From contig CANKZQ010000003.1 of assembly GCA_947488345.1 (NCBI GenBank), positions 434,001 through 498,000 on the forward strand: a DNA stretch of 64,000 bases. Reading direction: 5' to 3'. Positions 9,048-18,528 of this stretch are shown here, in pieces. Under the pieces are notes generated by a model. The model saw only the letters and a list, made by a program, of their open reading frames with translations. It was not told the DNA's origin and did no database searches. A program made the translations under genes and the position numbers. The stretch comes from an uncultured Flavobacteriaceae bacterium. Its GTDB lineage: Bacteria; Bacteroidota; Bacteroidia; Flavobacteriales; Flavobacteriaceae. How positions within the stretch are numbered: position 1 is the first letter of the stretch; each line of letters opens with the position of its first letter.

Positions 9048-11276
9048 TTAAAACCAGTATCCGATATTAAAAAACCAAATGTTTTGGTTCGTATCTGGAG
9101 ACCAAGTATACTTAATTTCTACAGGTCCTAAAAACGATTCTAGGCTATATCCAACAGCAAAACCTGTTTTTGTATTGTCAAAGATAGCGCCATCATTAAT
9201 TAAGTCTTCTTCGGCTCTAGCAGCATTCGCTGTAAATGAAAGGTAGTTTTTCTTTACAAATTCGTAACGCAGCGTTAGGGCAGATTTTAAATAAGCTTCA
9301 CTACTTAAATCTCCAACATCATATCCATAAAAACTGGTGAAATTATTAATGAAATTCTCATTATTACCACCTAAATGAAAATTGAGTACCCTGTCATTAT
9401 TTTCTCCAATGGTAACTCCAGCTTCAGATCTTATGTGTGCTGTGAGTTTTTTTCCAAATGTATGCGCAAAACCTAGATTTCCTTTCAACTGTGTAAAGGG
9501 ATTAAACTCGCCATCTCGAGATCCATCAGCGTCATAAGAAAAGGCATATCCCTTATAACTCACATCTAAATAAAATCCTTTTTTAGGAAATAAATTCTTA
9601 TCATAAGTATCTATTTTTATGGCTGCAAAAGCATTTACATATAAGTTATTGGTATAGAAATTTTCGATGGTCTGATTATTCGTAATATCCTCGGTAAAAA
9701 CACGCAAATATTTACCTTCGGCGCCTAAACGTAAAGCGAAGGTGTTTGTAAACGCCGATTGTACATACAACTGTGTCGTAAAATCATTGTATTTCGTCGC
9801 TGTTTTGGTATCTATTTCATTTGGCTCTAAATCTCCAAAAGCCCCTTTTAAAATGGCCTTTTCAAAACGATCATGGCGTGTGTTAATACCGTAGCTCCAA
9901 TGAAATCCATTATCAATAAAATAATCAATATTATACCGAATATTATCTCCCAAAATAAGATCAGCTGAAAAGATGTCGTTCTTAAACAGCACGTGCTTGG
10001 AAGTCACATTTAAGAGTGCAGATGTTTTAAATAAATCATCAAAGTGGGCGCCAATTTGTAAATAGTTACTAATCGCATTTTCTTTCAACTTTAATTTAAT
10101 TCTACTATCATTCAAAAACTTATATTGTATACTTTGAAAGCTGTTCGTTGCAGCCAGTACATCTAACCCCTTTTCAAAATCGTCATAGGTGATTTTCTTC
10201 TCTTTACGCACTCCTAACTTACCAAGCACAAAACGTTTTGTATGGTTTTTTAGGCCTTCTATCACAAAATCTTTAGTACCCAAAGCAGAAAAATTATTTG
10301 CCGAAGTATTATTTTCGACCACCTCATCTCTTTTTAATTGTTGAGCGGCTAACTCTTCGAAAAAATCTAACTGTTCTTCTGCAATGACCACACCTTTTTC
10401 AATAATTTCATCCACTTTATCAAAGGAAACCACCGAATAATCAGAAATATCTGGGTGTAAATAAACATCTAAGACTTTACGCTTGATATCAAGATTATCA
10501 TACATTTGAAAGCTTACAATTTGCATCAATATTTTGGGCGCAGAATTCAATTCTTCTTTCGCACTTAGTTTATCTTGAACATCAACACCAATAATGATAT
10601 CGACACCTTTTTCCATCATCTCTTCAACAGGAAAATTATTAGCAACAGCGCCATCTGTTAGTAATTTTCCGTCAATTTCAACGGGATCTAATAATGACGG
10701 AAAAGCGCCACTGGCTCTAATCGCTTCTGGGAGAAAACCAGATTCCAACATTTCTTGAGCTCCTGTTTCTAAATTTGTTGCAATACAATAAAACGGAATG
10801 GGCAACTTAGAAAAATCATCAATTTGATTTACTGGAGCCGTCAACTTCGTTAATAAGTTAAATACATTTTGACCTTTAGATAAGGCTGTAGGAAAACCAA
10901 CGGTTCTATTAATAATGGGCAGCGACAGGGCATATTTTTCTGTATTCTCTTTCTGATAAATAGATTTTGCATCTCTTGGAAGTCGATCTTGCATGAGCGC
11001 TTCAAAATCATGTGCTCTTACAATTGAGTCTAATTCATGTGCAGAATAGCCTGCCGAATACAGTGCTCCAACGATCGCCCCCATGCTAGTACCTCCAATA
11101 TGGTCAATACGAACACCTGCTTTTTCTAATACTTTCAACACTCCTACATGTGCAAAACCCTTGGCTCCTCCTCCGCTTAATACTAAGCCAATTTTTAAAT
11201 CTTTCTGAACCAGAGTGTCATTTTGAGCATAGCCAACAGTCGAAACGAAAAAGAACAATAGCAACAAAACTCTCAT
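9048..11276 (-). CDS. Patatin-like phospholipase with C-terminal BamA-type barrel
   Basis: A 742-residue protein with a signal peptide (cleaved after VGYAQ near residue 18) and a patatin domain at about 28-220: oxyanion loop GLVLSGGGAKGFAHVG, nucleophile motif GTSMG (Ser near 65), and catalytic Asp in DGAVANNFP near 208. Then come a POTRA-like segment (about 330-400) and a 16-strand-like Omp85 barrel ending in W-F (FNIGYWF). This is the PlpD/type Vd layout, in which the barrel holds or exports the lipase at the cell surface. It is the last gene of a minus-strand run and lies 24 bases after uvrC. Confidence 0.93.
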   Translation of the reverse strand: MRVLLLLFFFVSTVGYAQNDTLVQKDLKIGLVLSGGGAKGFAHVGVLKVLEKAGVRIDHIGGTSMGAIVGALYSAGYSAHELDSIVRAHDFEALMQDRLPRDAKSIYQKENTEKYALSLPIINRTVGFPTALSKGQNVFNLLTKLTAPVNQIDDFSKLPIPFYCIATNLETGAQEMLESGFLPEAIRASGAFPSLLDPVEIDGKLLTDGAVANNFPVEEMMEKGVDIIIGVDVQDKLSAKEELNSAPKILMQIVSFQMYDNLDIKRKVLDVYLHPDISDYSVVSFDKVDEIIEKGVVIAEEQLDFFEELAAQQLKRDEVVENNTSANNFSALGTKDFVIEGLKNHTKRFVLGKLGVRKEKKITYDDFEKGLDVLAATNSFQSIQYKFLNDSRIKLKLKENAISNYLQIGAHFDDLFKTSALLNVTSKHVLFKNDIFSADLILGDNIRYNIDYFIDNGFHWSYGINTRHDRFEKAILKGAFGDLEPNEIDTKTATKYNDFTTQLYVQSAFTNTFALRLGAEGKYLRVFTEDITNNQTIENFYTNNLYVNAFAAIKIDTYDKNLFPKKGFYLDVSYKGYAFSYDADGSRDGEFNPFTQLKGNLGFAHTFGKKLTAHIRSEAGVTIGENNDRVLNFHLGGNNENFINNFTSFYGYDVGDLSSEAYLKSALTLRYEFVKKNYLSFTANAARAEEDLINDGAIFDNTKTGFAVGYSLESFLGPVEIKYTWSPDTNQNIWFFNIGYWF

Positions 11277-11300
11277 GAATCCTTTTTTTTATAAATGTAC

Positions 11301-13094
11301 TTATTTTGAATTGAAAAAATCAAAAACTTTTGCAGCCTTATCATTCCCAATTACATTTGCCAAGTTCTCTTGGCTCGCTGCTTTGACTCTTTTGGCAGAT
11401 TTAAAATACTTCAATAAGCTTTCTATGGTTTGCTTACCAATTCCCGGGATCAACTCTAACTCTGTTTGTATCGCACTTTTGCTGCGCTTATTACGATGAA
11501 AATTAATCGCAAATCGATGTGCTTCATTTCGTAATTGCTGTATAATTTTAAGTGTTTCAGATTTTTTATCGAGATACATCGGAATAGAATCGCCTGGATA
11601 ATAAATTTCTTCTAAACGCTTCGCAATGCCAATAATCGCAATTTTTCCACGTAAACCCAATACATCTAAACTTTTTAGAGATGATGACAATTGTCCTTTA
11701 CCTCCATCAATTACGATTAATTGCGGTAGTTCTTGACCTTCATCTAACAAACGCTTATAGCGTCTATGCACCACCTCTTCCATCGAACCAAAATCATCTG
11801 GTCCCACTACCGTTTTAATATTAAAGTGACGATAGTCTTTTTTACTTGGTTTTCCGTTTTTGAACACCACACATGATGCTACAGGGTGTGTTCCTTGAAT
11901 ATTGGAGTTATCGAAGCATTCTATATGTCGAGGTTCTACAGACAACCGTAGATCCTTTTGCATTTGCGCCATAATGCGCTTTATATGACGATCTGGATCG
12001 ACAATTTTGATCTGTTTAAATCTCTCTTGGCGGTAATATTTAGCATTGCGCAGCGACAAATCTACGATGCGTTTCTTATCTCCTAATTTAGGAATGGTGA
12101 CCTTAACGGAATCTCCTAAATCTACTTTAAACGGTACATAAATTTCTTTGGATTGAGAATTAAAACGTTGTCTGATTTCTACAATAGATAATTCTAACAA
12201 ATCTTTATCAGATTCATCTAACTTCTTTTTGATTTCTGTTGTATGTGACTGAATAATCGCTCCATTAGCAATTTTAAAAAAGTTCACATACGCAAAACTT
12301 TCATCTGAAATGATAGAAAACACATCTACATTTGTAATAGATGGATTCACTACCGTAGACTTCGATTGATAATTGGCTAATAGATCTATTTTCTCCTTAA
12401 TTTTTTGCGCTTCCTCAAACTCCAAATTTTCAGAAAACCTCAACATCAATTCGTGAAAACGTTGTAAAGAATCTTTAAAATTTCCTTTAATGATATTTTT
12501 GATGGCTTTTACATCTTCGAGATAATCGGTTTCCTGTTGCAGACCTTCACAGGCACCTTTGCAATTTTTAATATGAAATTCTAAACAAACCTTGTATTTT
12601 TTGTTCTCAATATTTGCAGAAGACAAATCGTATGCGCAGGTACGTAGCGGATATAACTCCTTTATTAAAGATAATAAGGCTTTTGCCGTTCTAACAGAGG
12701 TATAAGGACCAAAGTATTCTGATCCGTCTTTGATAACTTTGCGCGTCAAAAATACTCTCGGAAAAGCCTCCTTCTTAATACATAACCAAGGATATGTTTT
12801 ATCATCTTTTAGTAAGATATTATAACGTGGTCGGTACTTCTTAATCAGGCTATTTTCAAGTAGCAAAGCATCCGATTCTGTATCAACAACGATATGCTTT
12901 ACAGAGGCAATCTTTTTAACAAGAACCTTCGTTTTACCATATTCGTGATTCTTTGTAAAATAGGAAGCTACTCTCTTTTTCAAATTCTTAGCTTTCCCTA
13001 CATATAAAATCAGATCCTCTTTATCATAATACTGATAAACACCTGGTGAATTCGGTAAGGTTTTGAGTTGTATTTCTAAAGTAGCTTTTGACAC
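11301..13094 (-). CDS. uvrC: Excinuclease ABC subunit C
   Basis: Makes the dual incisions in nucleotide excision repair. The 597-residue protein has an N-terminal GIY-YIG nuclease domain (GVYQYYD...LYVGKAKNLKKR, residues 18-42), a UVR segment binding UvrB (FEEAQKIKEKIDLL, about 225-238), an RNase H-like second nuclease domain (ECFDNSNIQGTHPVASCVVF near 385-404; VIDGGKGQL near 462-470), and a C-terminal helix-hairpin-helix pair (LIPGIGKQTIESLLKYF). It follows lspA by 35 bases on the same strand. Confidence 0.97.
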   Translation of the reverse strand: MSKATLEIQLKTLPNSPGVYQYYDKEDLILYVGKAKNLKKRVASYFTKNHEYGKTKVLVKKIASVKHIVVDTESDALLLENSLIKKYRPRYNILLKDDKTYPWLCIKKEAFPRVFLTRKVIKDGSEYFGPYTSVRTAKALLSLIKELYPLRTCAYDLSSANIENKKYKVCLEFHIKNCKGACEGLQQETDYLEDVKAIKNIIKGNFKDSLQRFHELMLRFSENLEFEEAQKIKEKIDLLANYQSKSTVVNPSITNVDVFSIISDESFAYVNFFKIANGAIIQSHTTEIKKKLDESDKDLLELSIVEIRQRFNSQSKEIYVPFKVDLGDSVKVTIPKLGDKKRIVDLSLRNAKYYRQERFKQIKIVDPDRHIKRIMAQMQKDLRLSVEPRHIECFDNSNIQGTHPVASCVVFKNGKPSKKDYRHFNIKTVVGPDDFGSMEEVVHRRYKRLLDEGQELPQLIVIDGGKGQLSSSLKSLDVLGLRGKIAIIGIAKRLEEIYYPGDSIPMYLDKKSETLKIIQQLRNEAHRFAINFHRNKRSKSAIQTELELIPGIGKQTIESLLKYFKSAKRVKAASQENLANVIGNDKAAKVFDFFNSK

Positions 13095-13129
13095 AAAGCG
13101 AAGTTAAACAATTAACCTCAGTTCCTAAA

Positions 13130-13858
13130 CTAGACTTTTGGTTTTTCGTAATGCTGTACGACGATAGGTGGTACTATTTTATGTGACTCCTCTTCTTCCT
13201 CTTTTTTAGGGAAGGCTTTTTTATTGAATACTAACAAAATACCTACACCTGTAGAAATAGCCATATCAGCCACATTAAATACAGGATCGAAAAATGAAAA
13301 TGAGCGATCAACAAACAAGGTAAACAAATCACCTCCAATAAAAGGCAACCACTCTGGCCATACAAAACTAATACTTGGCACCCATTCTGGCAACTGTGTA
13401 TCAACTAACGGGAAGTACAGCATATCAACTACTTTTCCATGAAAAATAGAGGCATAACCTCCGCCTTCTGGTAAAAAAGTAGCAACATTTGAATACGTAC
13501 TTTCACTAAACAATACGCCGTAAGAAACAGAATCAATGATATTTCCTAATGCGCCCGCAAAAATGAAAGCAATGGCGGTAATTAATATCTTATGAGCCTC
13601 ACTTTTTATAGCCGACCACAACCAATAACCTATTCCGGTAATGGCGACTAAACGAAACAAGGTGAGATACAACTTACCATTTTCTCCACCAAACTCAGTC
13701 CCCCAAGCCATCCCGTTATTCTCCAAAAAATGAATTTTAAACCAATCTAATCCGAACACGGCTATCTCCTCACTTAACAAAAAGTGTGTTTTCATATAGA
13801 CCTTGCTAATTTGGTCTATTAGTAAAATGATAACAATTATAATGATCGGTTTTTTCAT
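13130..13858 (-). CDS. lspA: Lipoprotein signal peptidase, enlarged form
   Basis: Cleaves the signal peptide of prolipoproteins at the inner membrane. Four hydrophobic helices are visible, with NNGMAWG near residue 47, the first catalytic Asp in GNIID (Asp109), and the second in FNVAD (Asp198). The protein is 242 residues, against about 160-170 for E. coli-type LspA. The two catalytic Asp are 89 residues apart rather than about 27, because two insertions, rich in aromatics and Pro, flank the conserved VVDMLYF segment. A highly charged tail (KKEEEEES) closes the protein. A TATTTTTG -7 box at 13906-13899 may drive it. I do not know how common this extension is in related species. Confidence 0.93.
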   Translation of the reverse strand: MKKPIIIIVIILLIDQISKVYMKTHFLLSEEIAVFGLDWFKIHFLENNGMAWGTEFGGENGKLYLTLFRLVAITGIGYWLWSAIKSEAHKILITAIAFIFAGALGNIIDSVSYGVLFSESTYSNVATFLPEGGGYASIFHGKVVDMLYFPLVDTQLPEWVPSISFVWPEWLPFIGGDLFTLFVDRSFSFFDPVFNVADMAISTGVGILLVFNKKAFPKKEEEEESHKIVPPIVVQHYEKPKV

Positions 13859-13909
13859 TTATAAGGATGCCTATTTCAAATTCATTTTTTAAAGTCCACA
13901 AAAATACTA

Positions 13910-14581
13910 CTATTTTCGAGTTAGCATTGATTTCAGGTTTACTTTTCCATGAATACTCTTAATCTTTAACACATTATTGGCATTCACATAGATACCTTTT
14001 AGGGAGTTCTTCGTTCGGAGCAATCTTTTATCTTGTAAGTCTGACACTATTTTTCCTTTCGTAGAGATCACATGCAATCTTGCTGTAAGCACATTACACC
14101 GTATTAAACCGGCAAAAGATTCGATAGCAAGTTCACCTTCAAACTGATTAATTATTGCATTACCTGTATCTAAATGTAGATCTAGCTTACCATTAAAATT
14201 TGTCGTTTTAAAATTTCCTTTCTCATAAAATAGCTGTACATCTAAATCTTTCGGAATATGAATCATATAACTTGGGAATATAGGCTGACCCGCTCGATAC
14301 TTATTCTTTTCCGTTCCTTTAAGTCGCGTTATCGCTTTCGCTGTTTTAATGTGAATTGCACCATCTGCCTCTGTAATTTCAGGAATATTTTCATCATCAG
14401 TATCCTGGTAAAACACTATTACTTTATCACTATGGTCATGCACATTTAGCGTTATTTCTTCTACAGATGCAAATTCAATAAGCAATGATTTTGACGTAGA
14501 AACGATTGTTTTCTTCTCAAGGTTTTGAGAGAAAACATTACATGAAGTTACTATTAGTAGTATGTAGATACTTAATTTCAA
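13910..14581 (-). CDS. Secreted DUF4097-like beta-helix protein
   Basis: A 223-residue protein with a signal peptide (MKLSIYILLIVTSCNVFSQ). The mature part is a run of short beta strands with repeating patterns (DVQLFYEKGNFKTTNF, LDLHLDTGNAIINQF, LAIESFAGLIRCNV) typical of the right-handed beta-helix in DUF4097/putative auto-transporter adhesin proteins. The Cys near residue 14 could be mistaken for a lipobox, but the following residues do not fit well. It starts 15 bases after a terminator hairpin, so it may depend on read-through or on a promoter inside the dksA-like gene. Function unknown; family call is moderate. Confidence 0.7.
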   Translation of the reverse strand: MKLSIYILLIVTSCNVFSQNLEKKTIVSTSKSLLIEFASVEEITLNVHDHSDKVIVFYQDTDDENIPEITEADGAIHIKTAKAITRLKGTEKNKYRAGQPIFPSYMIHIPKDLDVQLFYEKGNFKTTNFNGKLDLHLDTGNAIINQFEGELAIESFAGLIRCNVLTARLHVISTKGKIVSDLQDKRLLRTKNSLKGIYVNANNVLKIKSIHGKVNLKSMLTRK

Positions 14582-14595
14582 TAGGAAGTATAAAA

Positions 14596-14616
14596 AAAGC
14601 TCCCGATGGAAGCTTT
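14596..14616 (-). terminator. Terminator after dksA-like gene
   Basis: On the minus strand AAAGCTTCC-ATC-GGGAGCTTT folds into a 9-bp stem (one T-G wobble) with a 3-base loop, followed directly by a T-tract. It lies 8 bases after the stop of the DksA-like gene and so closes the ileS transcript, at least partly. Confidence 0.85.
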
Positions 14617-14624
14617 ATTTTTTA

Positions 14625-15002
14625 TTATTGACGCATTTTGGCTTCAATGCTCAATGTAGCATGCGGTACTAATTTCAGACGTTCTTTTTGAATAAGTTTA
14701 CCTGTTACCCTGCACACTCCATATGTTTTATTTTCTATACGCAAGATCGCGTTTGACAAATCTCTAATAAATTTTTCTTGACGGATGGCCAATTGCACAT
14801 TCGCTTCTTTCGACATTGTTTCAGACCCTTCTTCAAAGGCTTTGAATGTCGGTGAAGTATCCTCAGTACCATTGTTACCATCATTCATATAAGAACTTCT
14901 CAATAGTGCTAAATCTTCCTCAGCTTTACGTATCTTTTCTTCTATTATCTCTCTGAACTCCTGCAGATCGCTATCGGAGTATCGTGTTTTATTTTCAATC
15001 AT
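14625..15002 (-). CDS. TraR/DksA family protein with degenerate zinc finger
   Basis: A 125-residue DksA-like factor. Residues about 10-95 form the long coiled coil with acidic patches (DGNNGTEDTSPTF), and the C-terminal part carries the DksA zinc-finger frame YGVCRVTGKLIQKERLKLVPHATL. Canonical DksA has four Cys; here only Cys97 remains and the partner positions are Thr, Pro-His and Ser, so a classical Cys4 zinc site cannot form. DksA proteins bind the RNA polymerase secondary channel and act with ppGpp; whether this protein does so is inference. It starts 4 bases after the ileS stop, and this ileS-dksA pairing is common in Bacteroidota. Confidence 0.9.
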   Translation of the reverse strand: MIENKTRYSDSDLQEFREIIEEKIRKAEEDLALLRSSYMNDGNNGTEDTSPTFKAFEEGSETMSKEANVQLAIRQEKFIRDLSNAILRIENKTYGVCRVTGKLIQKERLKLVPHATLSIEAKMRQ

Positions 15003-15006
15003 AACT

Positions 15007-18000
15007 TTAATTTTTTTCGATTAATAATTCGGTTGTTACATCGTCAAAAGCAATTTCTGTACCGTTTTTAATCTCATCAATCAATACTAATTCATTGGTT
15101 AACGTTTCGTTTTTAATATATGCTTCATTTGTTAGAATTGCTTCATCTACAACCCCTCCTTTTTTAATACTTAATTTTATCTTATCAGTTACTTCTAATC
15201 CAGATTCCTTACGCAGATTCTGAATTCTATTCACCAATTCTCTTGCAATACCTTCTCTACGTAAATTCTCAGATATAGTAACGTCTAATGCTACTGTTAA
15301 ATTGCCTTGATTTGCAACTAACCATCCTTCTATATCTTGAGAAGATATCTCTACTTCATCGAGGGTCAATATAATATTTTCGCCATTAATTTCAATGGCA
15401 ATTTGACCATCTTTTTCTATTTTGTTAATATCTTTTTGCTCTAGCTTTTGTACCTCAGCTGCGACTAAGCGCATATCTTTCCCAAATTTAGGTCCTAACA
15501 CCTTAAAATTAGGCTTGATATTCTTCACTAAAATACCAGAAGCATCATCAATTAATTCAATTTCTTTTACGTTTACCTCAGCTATAATTAAATTAGCTAC
15601 TGCTTCAACATCTTCTCGATCTTCAGCGTCCAATACGGGTATCATAATACGCTGTAAAGGCTGACGCACTTTGATCATTTCTTTTTTACGTAACGACAAT
15701 ACCATGGACGAAATTGTCTGTGCTTTTTGCATTTTACGTTCTAATGAAACGTCAACTAGGTCTTTTTCGTATACTGGAAAATTAGCCAAATGCACTGATT
15801 CTACATTTTCCTTAGAAGTAGCAGCCACTAAATCTCTATACAATTGATCCATAAAAAAGGGTGCAATCGGCGAACCTAGCTTCGCTACGGTGAGCATACA
15901 TGTATACAACGTTTGATATGCTGATATTTTATCTTGACCATATTCTCCTTTCCAGAAGCGTCTTCTGCTCAGTCTTACAAACCAATTACTCAAGTTCTCG
16001 GTTACAAAATACTGAATCGCTCTTGCCACTTTTGTCGGTTCATAATCTTCATAAAAGGTCTGAACATTTTTCGTCAAGGTATTCAGTTCAGACAATATCC
16101 ATCGGTCAATTTCCGGGCGCTCATTATTCGTAAGATTGGGCTCAGCATATGTGAACTTATCTATATTGGCATACAAAGTAAAAAATGAATAGGTATTGTA
16201 TAGCGTTCCGAAGAATTTACGTCGTACCTCATCAATACCGTCAATATCAAACTTTAGGTTATCCCAAGGGTTTGCGTTTGAGATCATGTACCAACGTGTC
16301 GCATCCGGACCATAGGTATCCATAGTTTCGAATGGATCAACAGCATTTCCTAAACGTTTTGACATTTTTTTCCCTTCTTTGTCTAATACCAATCCATTTG
16401 ACACTACATTTTTATAGGCAACTGAATCGAATACTAAAGATCCTATAGCGTGTTGTGTATAAAACCAACCTCTCGTTTGATCTACACCTTCTGCAATAAA
16501 ATCGGCTGGGAAAAATTTACGATCGTCTATCAATTCCTTATTTTCAAACGGATAGTGCCACTGTGCGTAAGGCATTGAACCTGAGTCGAACCATACATCA
16601 ATTAAATCAGACTCTCTTTTCATGGGCTTCCCTGAAGGAGATACTAATACAATCTGATCGACGACATTTTTATGTAGGTCAATTTTATCATAATTCTCTT
16701 CGGTCATATTTCCTACTTCAAAATCCTGAAAAATTGCCGCATCCATGAAACCGGCTTTCACAGCACGCTCCATTTCATTCTTCAATTCTTCGACAGAACC
16801 TATAATAATTTCTTCTTTTCCATCTTCGGTTCTCCAGATTGGTAATGGAATTCCCCAAAAACGAGAACGTGATAGATTCCAGTCATTGGCATTCTTAAGC
16901 CAATTTCCAAAACGTCCTTCTCCTGTTGATTTTGGTTTCCAGTTGATGGTCTCGTTCAATTCGAACATTCGATCTCTCTTTTCAGAAACCTTGATAAACC
17001 AAGAATCTAATGGATAATATAAGATCGGTTTATCTGTTCTCCAACAATTTGGATAGCTATGTTTATATTTTTCAACCTTAAAGGCTCTGTTTTCTTCTTT
17101 TAATTTAATCGCCAATTCAACATCTACCGAACGCTCAGGTGCCTCACCATCAGCATAGTATTCATTCTTCACATATTTACCACCAAACTCATTCATTTCA
17201 GGTCTAAACTTTCCTTGAAGGTCAACTAAGGGTACTAAATTATCATTCGCATCTTTCACCAACAAAGGCGGTACTTCTGGTACTGCTTGTTTGGCCACTA
17301 GCGCATCGTCGGCTCCAAAGGTAGGAGCTGTATGTACAATACCGGTACCATCTTCTGTGGTTACAAAATCACCGGCAATGACTCTAAAGGCATTTTCTGG
17401 ATTGTCATTTGGCAAAGCATATTCTAATAATTGCTCGTAACGAATTCCGACAAGGTCTTTACCTTTAAATTCTTTTACCACATAAAAAGGGATTTTCTTC
17501 GCCCCCGCTTCATACGACAATAAATCAGGTTTACTTTCCACCTCCTCGAACTTTCCTGAAAATTGTTTTGCAAGCAATTTCTTCGCCAATATCACATTCA
17601 TTGGCTTGAATGTATATTGATTATAGGTTTCGACTAGTACATAATCAATTTTATTCCCAACTGTTAGGGCCGTATTACTTGGCAGGGTCCATGGTGTGGT
17701 CGTCCACGCTAAGAAGAAGATAGTTCCTTCATTTTGTAAAAAATCTGGTAACGAAGCTGCTTTTGCTTTAAACTGAGCTACCACTGTCGTATCGGTCACG
17801 TCTTGATATGTGCCCGGCTGATTTAGCTCATGCGAGCTTAAACCCGTACCTGCTTTTGGCGAATAGGGTTGAATTGTATAGCCCTTATAGAGCAACTCTT
17901 TTTGATAGATTTGCTTCAATAACCACCAAACGGTTTCAATATACTTGGGCTTGTATGTAATATATGGATCTTTCATATCAACCCAATGCCCCATTCTTCT

Positions 18001-18411
18001 TGTTAATTCTTCCCAAACATCGGTATAACGCATGACCGCTTTTTTACACGCTTCGTTATACTCCTCTACAGATATCTTCTTTCCAATATCTTCTTTGGTA
18101 ATCCCTAATTCTTTTTCAACACCAAGCTCAATAGGCAACCCGTGTGTATCCCAACCGGCTTTGCGCTTTACTTGATATCCCTGTAAGGTTTTGTATCGGC
18201 AAAAAATATCTTTAATCGCACGTCCCATCACATGATGAATGCCGGGTAATCCGTTCGCCGAAGGAGGTCCTTCAAAAAACACAAACGGCTTACGCTCATC
18301 TCTTGATGTAATACTCTTATTGAATATATCATTTTCTTCCCAAAATTGTAGGGTTTCTTCTGCTACTTTCGGAAGATCTAATCCTTTATATTCTCTATAC
18401 TTCATGCTCAT
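15007..18411 (-). CDS. ileS: Isoleucyl-tRNA synthetase
   Basis: Charges tRNA-Ile. The 1134-residue class I synthetase has the HIGH-equivalent GLPGIHHVMGR near residues 54-64, the KMSKR loop (EGKKMSKRLGNAVDP, near 690), a CP1 editing domain with the TTTPWTLPSN motif (about 235-245), and an anticodon-binding domain followed by a C-terminal extension (DUF5915-like). It lacks the final zinc-binding Cys set of E. coli IleS, as usual for the eukaryote-like long form. MSMKYREY offers two starts; the Met at residue 3 is equally possible. The terminator at 18486-18501 separates it from the OmpA gene upstream. Confidence 0.97.
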   Translation of the reverse strand: MSMKYREYKGLDLPKVAEETLQFWEENDIFNKSITSRDERKPFVFFEGPPSANGLPGIHHVMGRAIKDIFCRYKTLQGYQVKRKAGWDTHGLPIELGVEKELGITKEDIGKKISVEEYNEACKKAVMRYTDVWEELTRRMGHWVDMKDPYITYKPKYIETVWWLLKQIYQKELLYKGYTIQPYSPKAGTGLSSHELNQPGTYQDVTDTTVVAQFKAKAASLPDFLQNEGTIFFLAWTTTPWTLPSNTALTVGNKIDYVLVETYNQYTFKPMNVILAKKLLAKQFSGKFEEVESKPDLLSYEAGAKKIPFYVVKEFKGKDLVGIRYEQLLEYALPNDNPENAFRVIAGDFVTTEDGTGIVHTAPTFGADDALVAKQAVPEVPPLLVKDANDNLVPLVDLQGKFRPEMNEFGGKYVKNEYYADGEAPERSVDVELAIKLKEENRAFKVEKYKHSYPNCWRTDKPILYYPLDSWFIKVSEKRDRMFELNETINWKPKSTGEGRFGNWLKNANDWNLSRSRFWGIPLPIWRTEDGKEEIIIGSVEELKNEMERAVKAGFMDAAIFQDFEVGNMTEENYDKIDLHKNVVDQIVLVSPSGKPMKRESDLIDVWFDSGSMPYAQWHYPFENKELIDDRKFFPADFIAEGVDQTRGWFYTQHAIGSLVFDSVAYKNVVSNGLVLDKEGKKMSKRLGNAVDPFETMDTYGPDATRWYMISNANPWDNLKFDIDGIDEVRRKFFGTLYNTYSFFTLYANIDKFTYAEPNLTNNERPEIDRWILSELNTLTKNVQTFYEDYEPTKVARAIQYFVTENLSNWFVRLSRRRFWKGEYGQDKISAYQTLYTCMLTVAKLGSPIAPFFMDQLYRDLVAATSKENVESVHLANFPVYEKDLVDVSLERKMQKAQTISSMVLSLRKKEMIKVRQPLQRIMIPVLDAEDREDVEAVANLIIAEVNVKEIELIDDASGILVKNIKPNFKVLGPKFGKDMRLVAAEVQKLEQKDINKIEKDGQIAIEINGENIILTLDEVEISSQDIEGWLVANQGNLTVALDVTISENLRREGIARELVNRIQNLRKESGLEVTDKIKLSIKKGGVVDEAILTNEAYIKNETLTNELVLIDEIKNGTEIAFDDVTTELLIEKN

Positions 18412-18485
18412 TTTAAGCCTTAAATTTCTAATGATTTGCGAAATTACATATTTTATTGAAACTTATAGAGATGGCATAAAAAAAA

Positions 18486-18501
18486 GCACTCAAATGAGTG
18501 C
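18486..18501 (-). terminator. Terminator after OmpA-family gene
   Basis: GCACTC-AAAT-GAGTGC with an A-tract on the left and a run of eight T on the right. It is 28 bases past the stop of the 522-residue OmpA protein and before ileS. The flanking tracts allow termination in both directions. Confidence 0.88.
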
Positions 18502-18528
18502 TTTTTTTTCTATTTATGTATTAAAATA

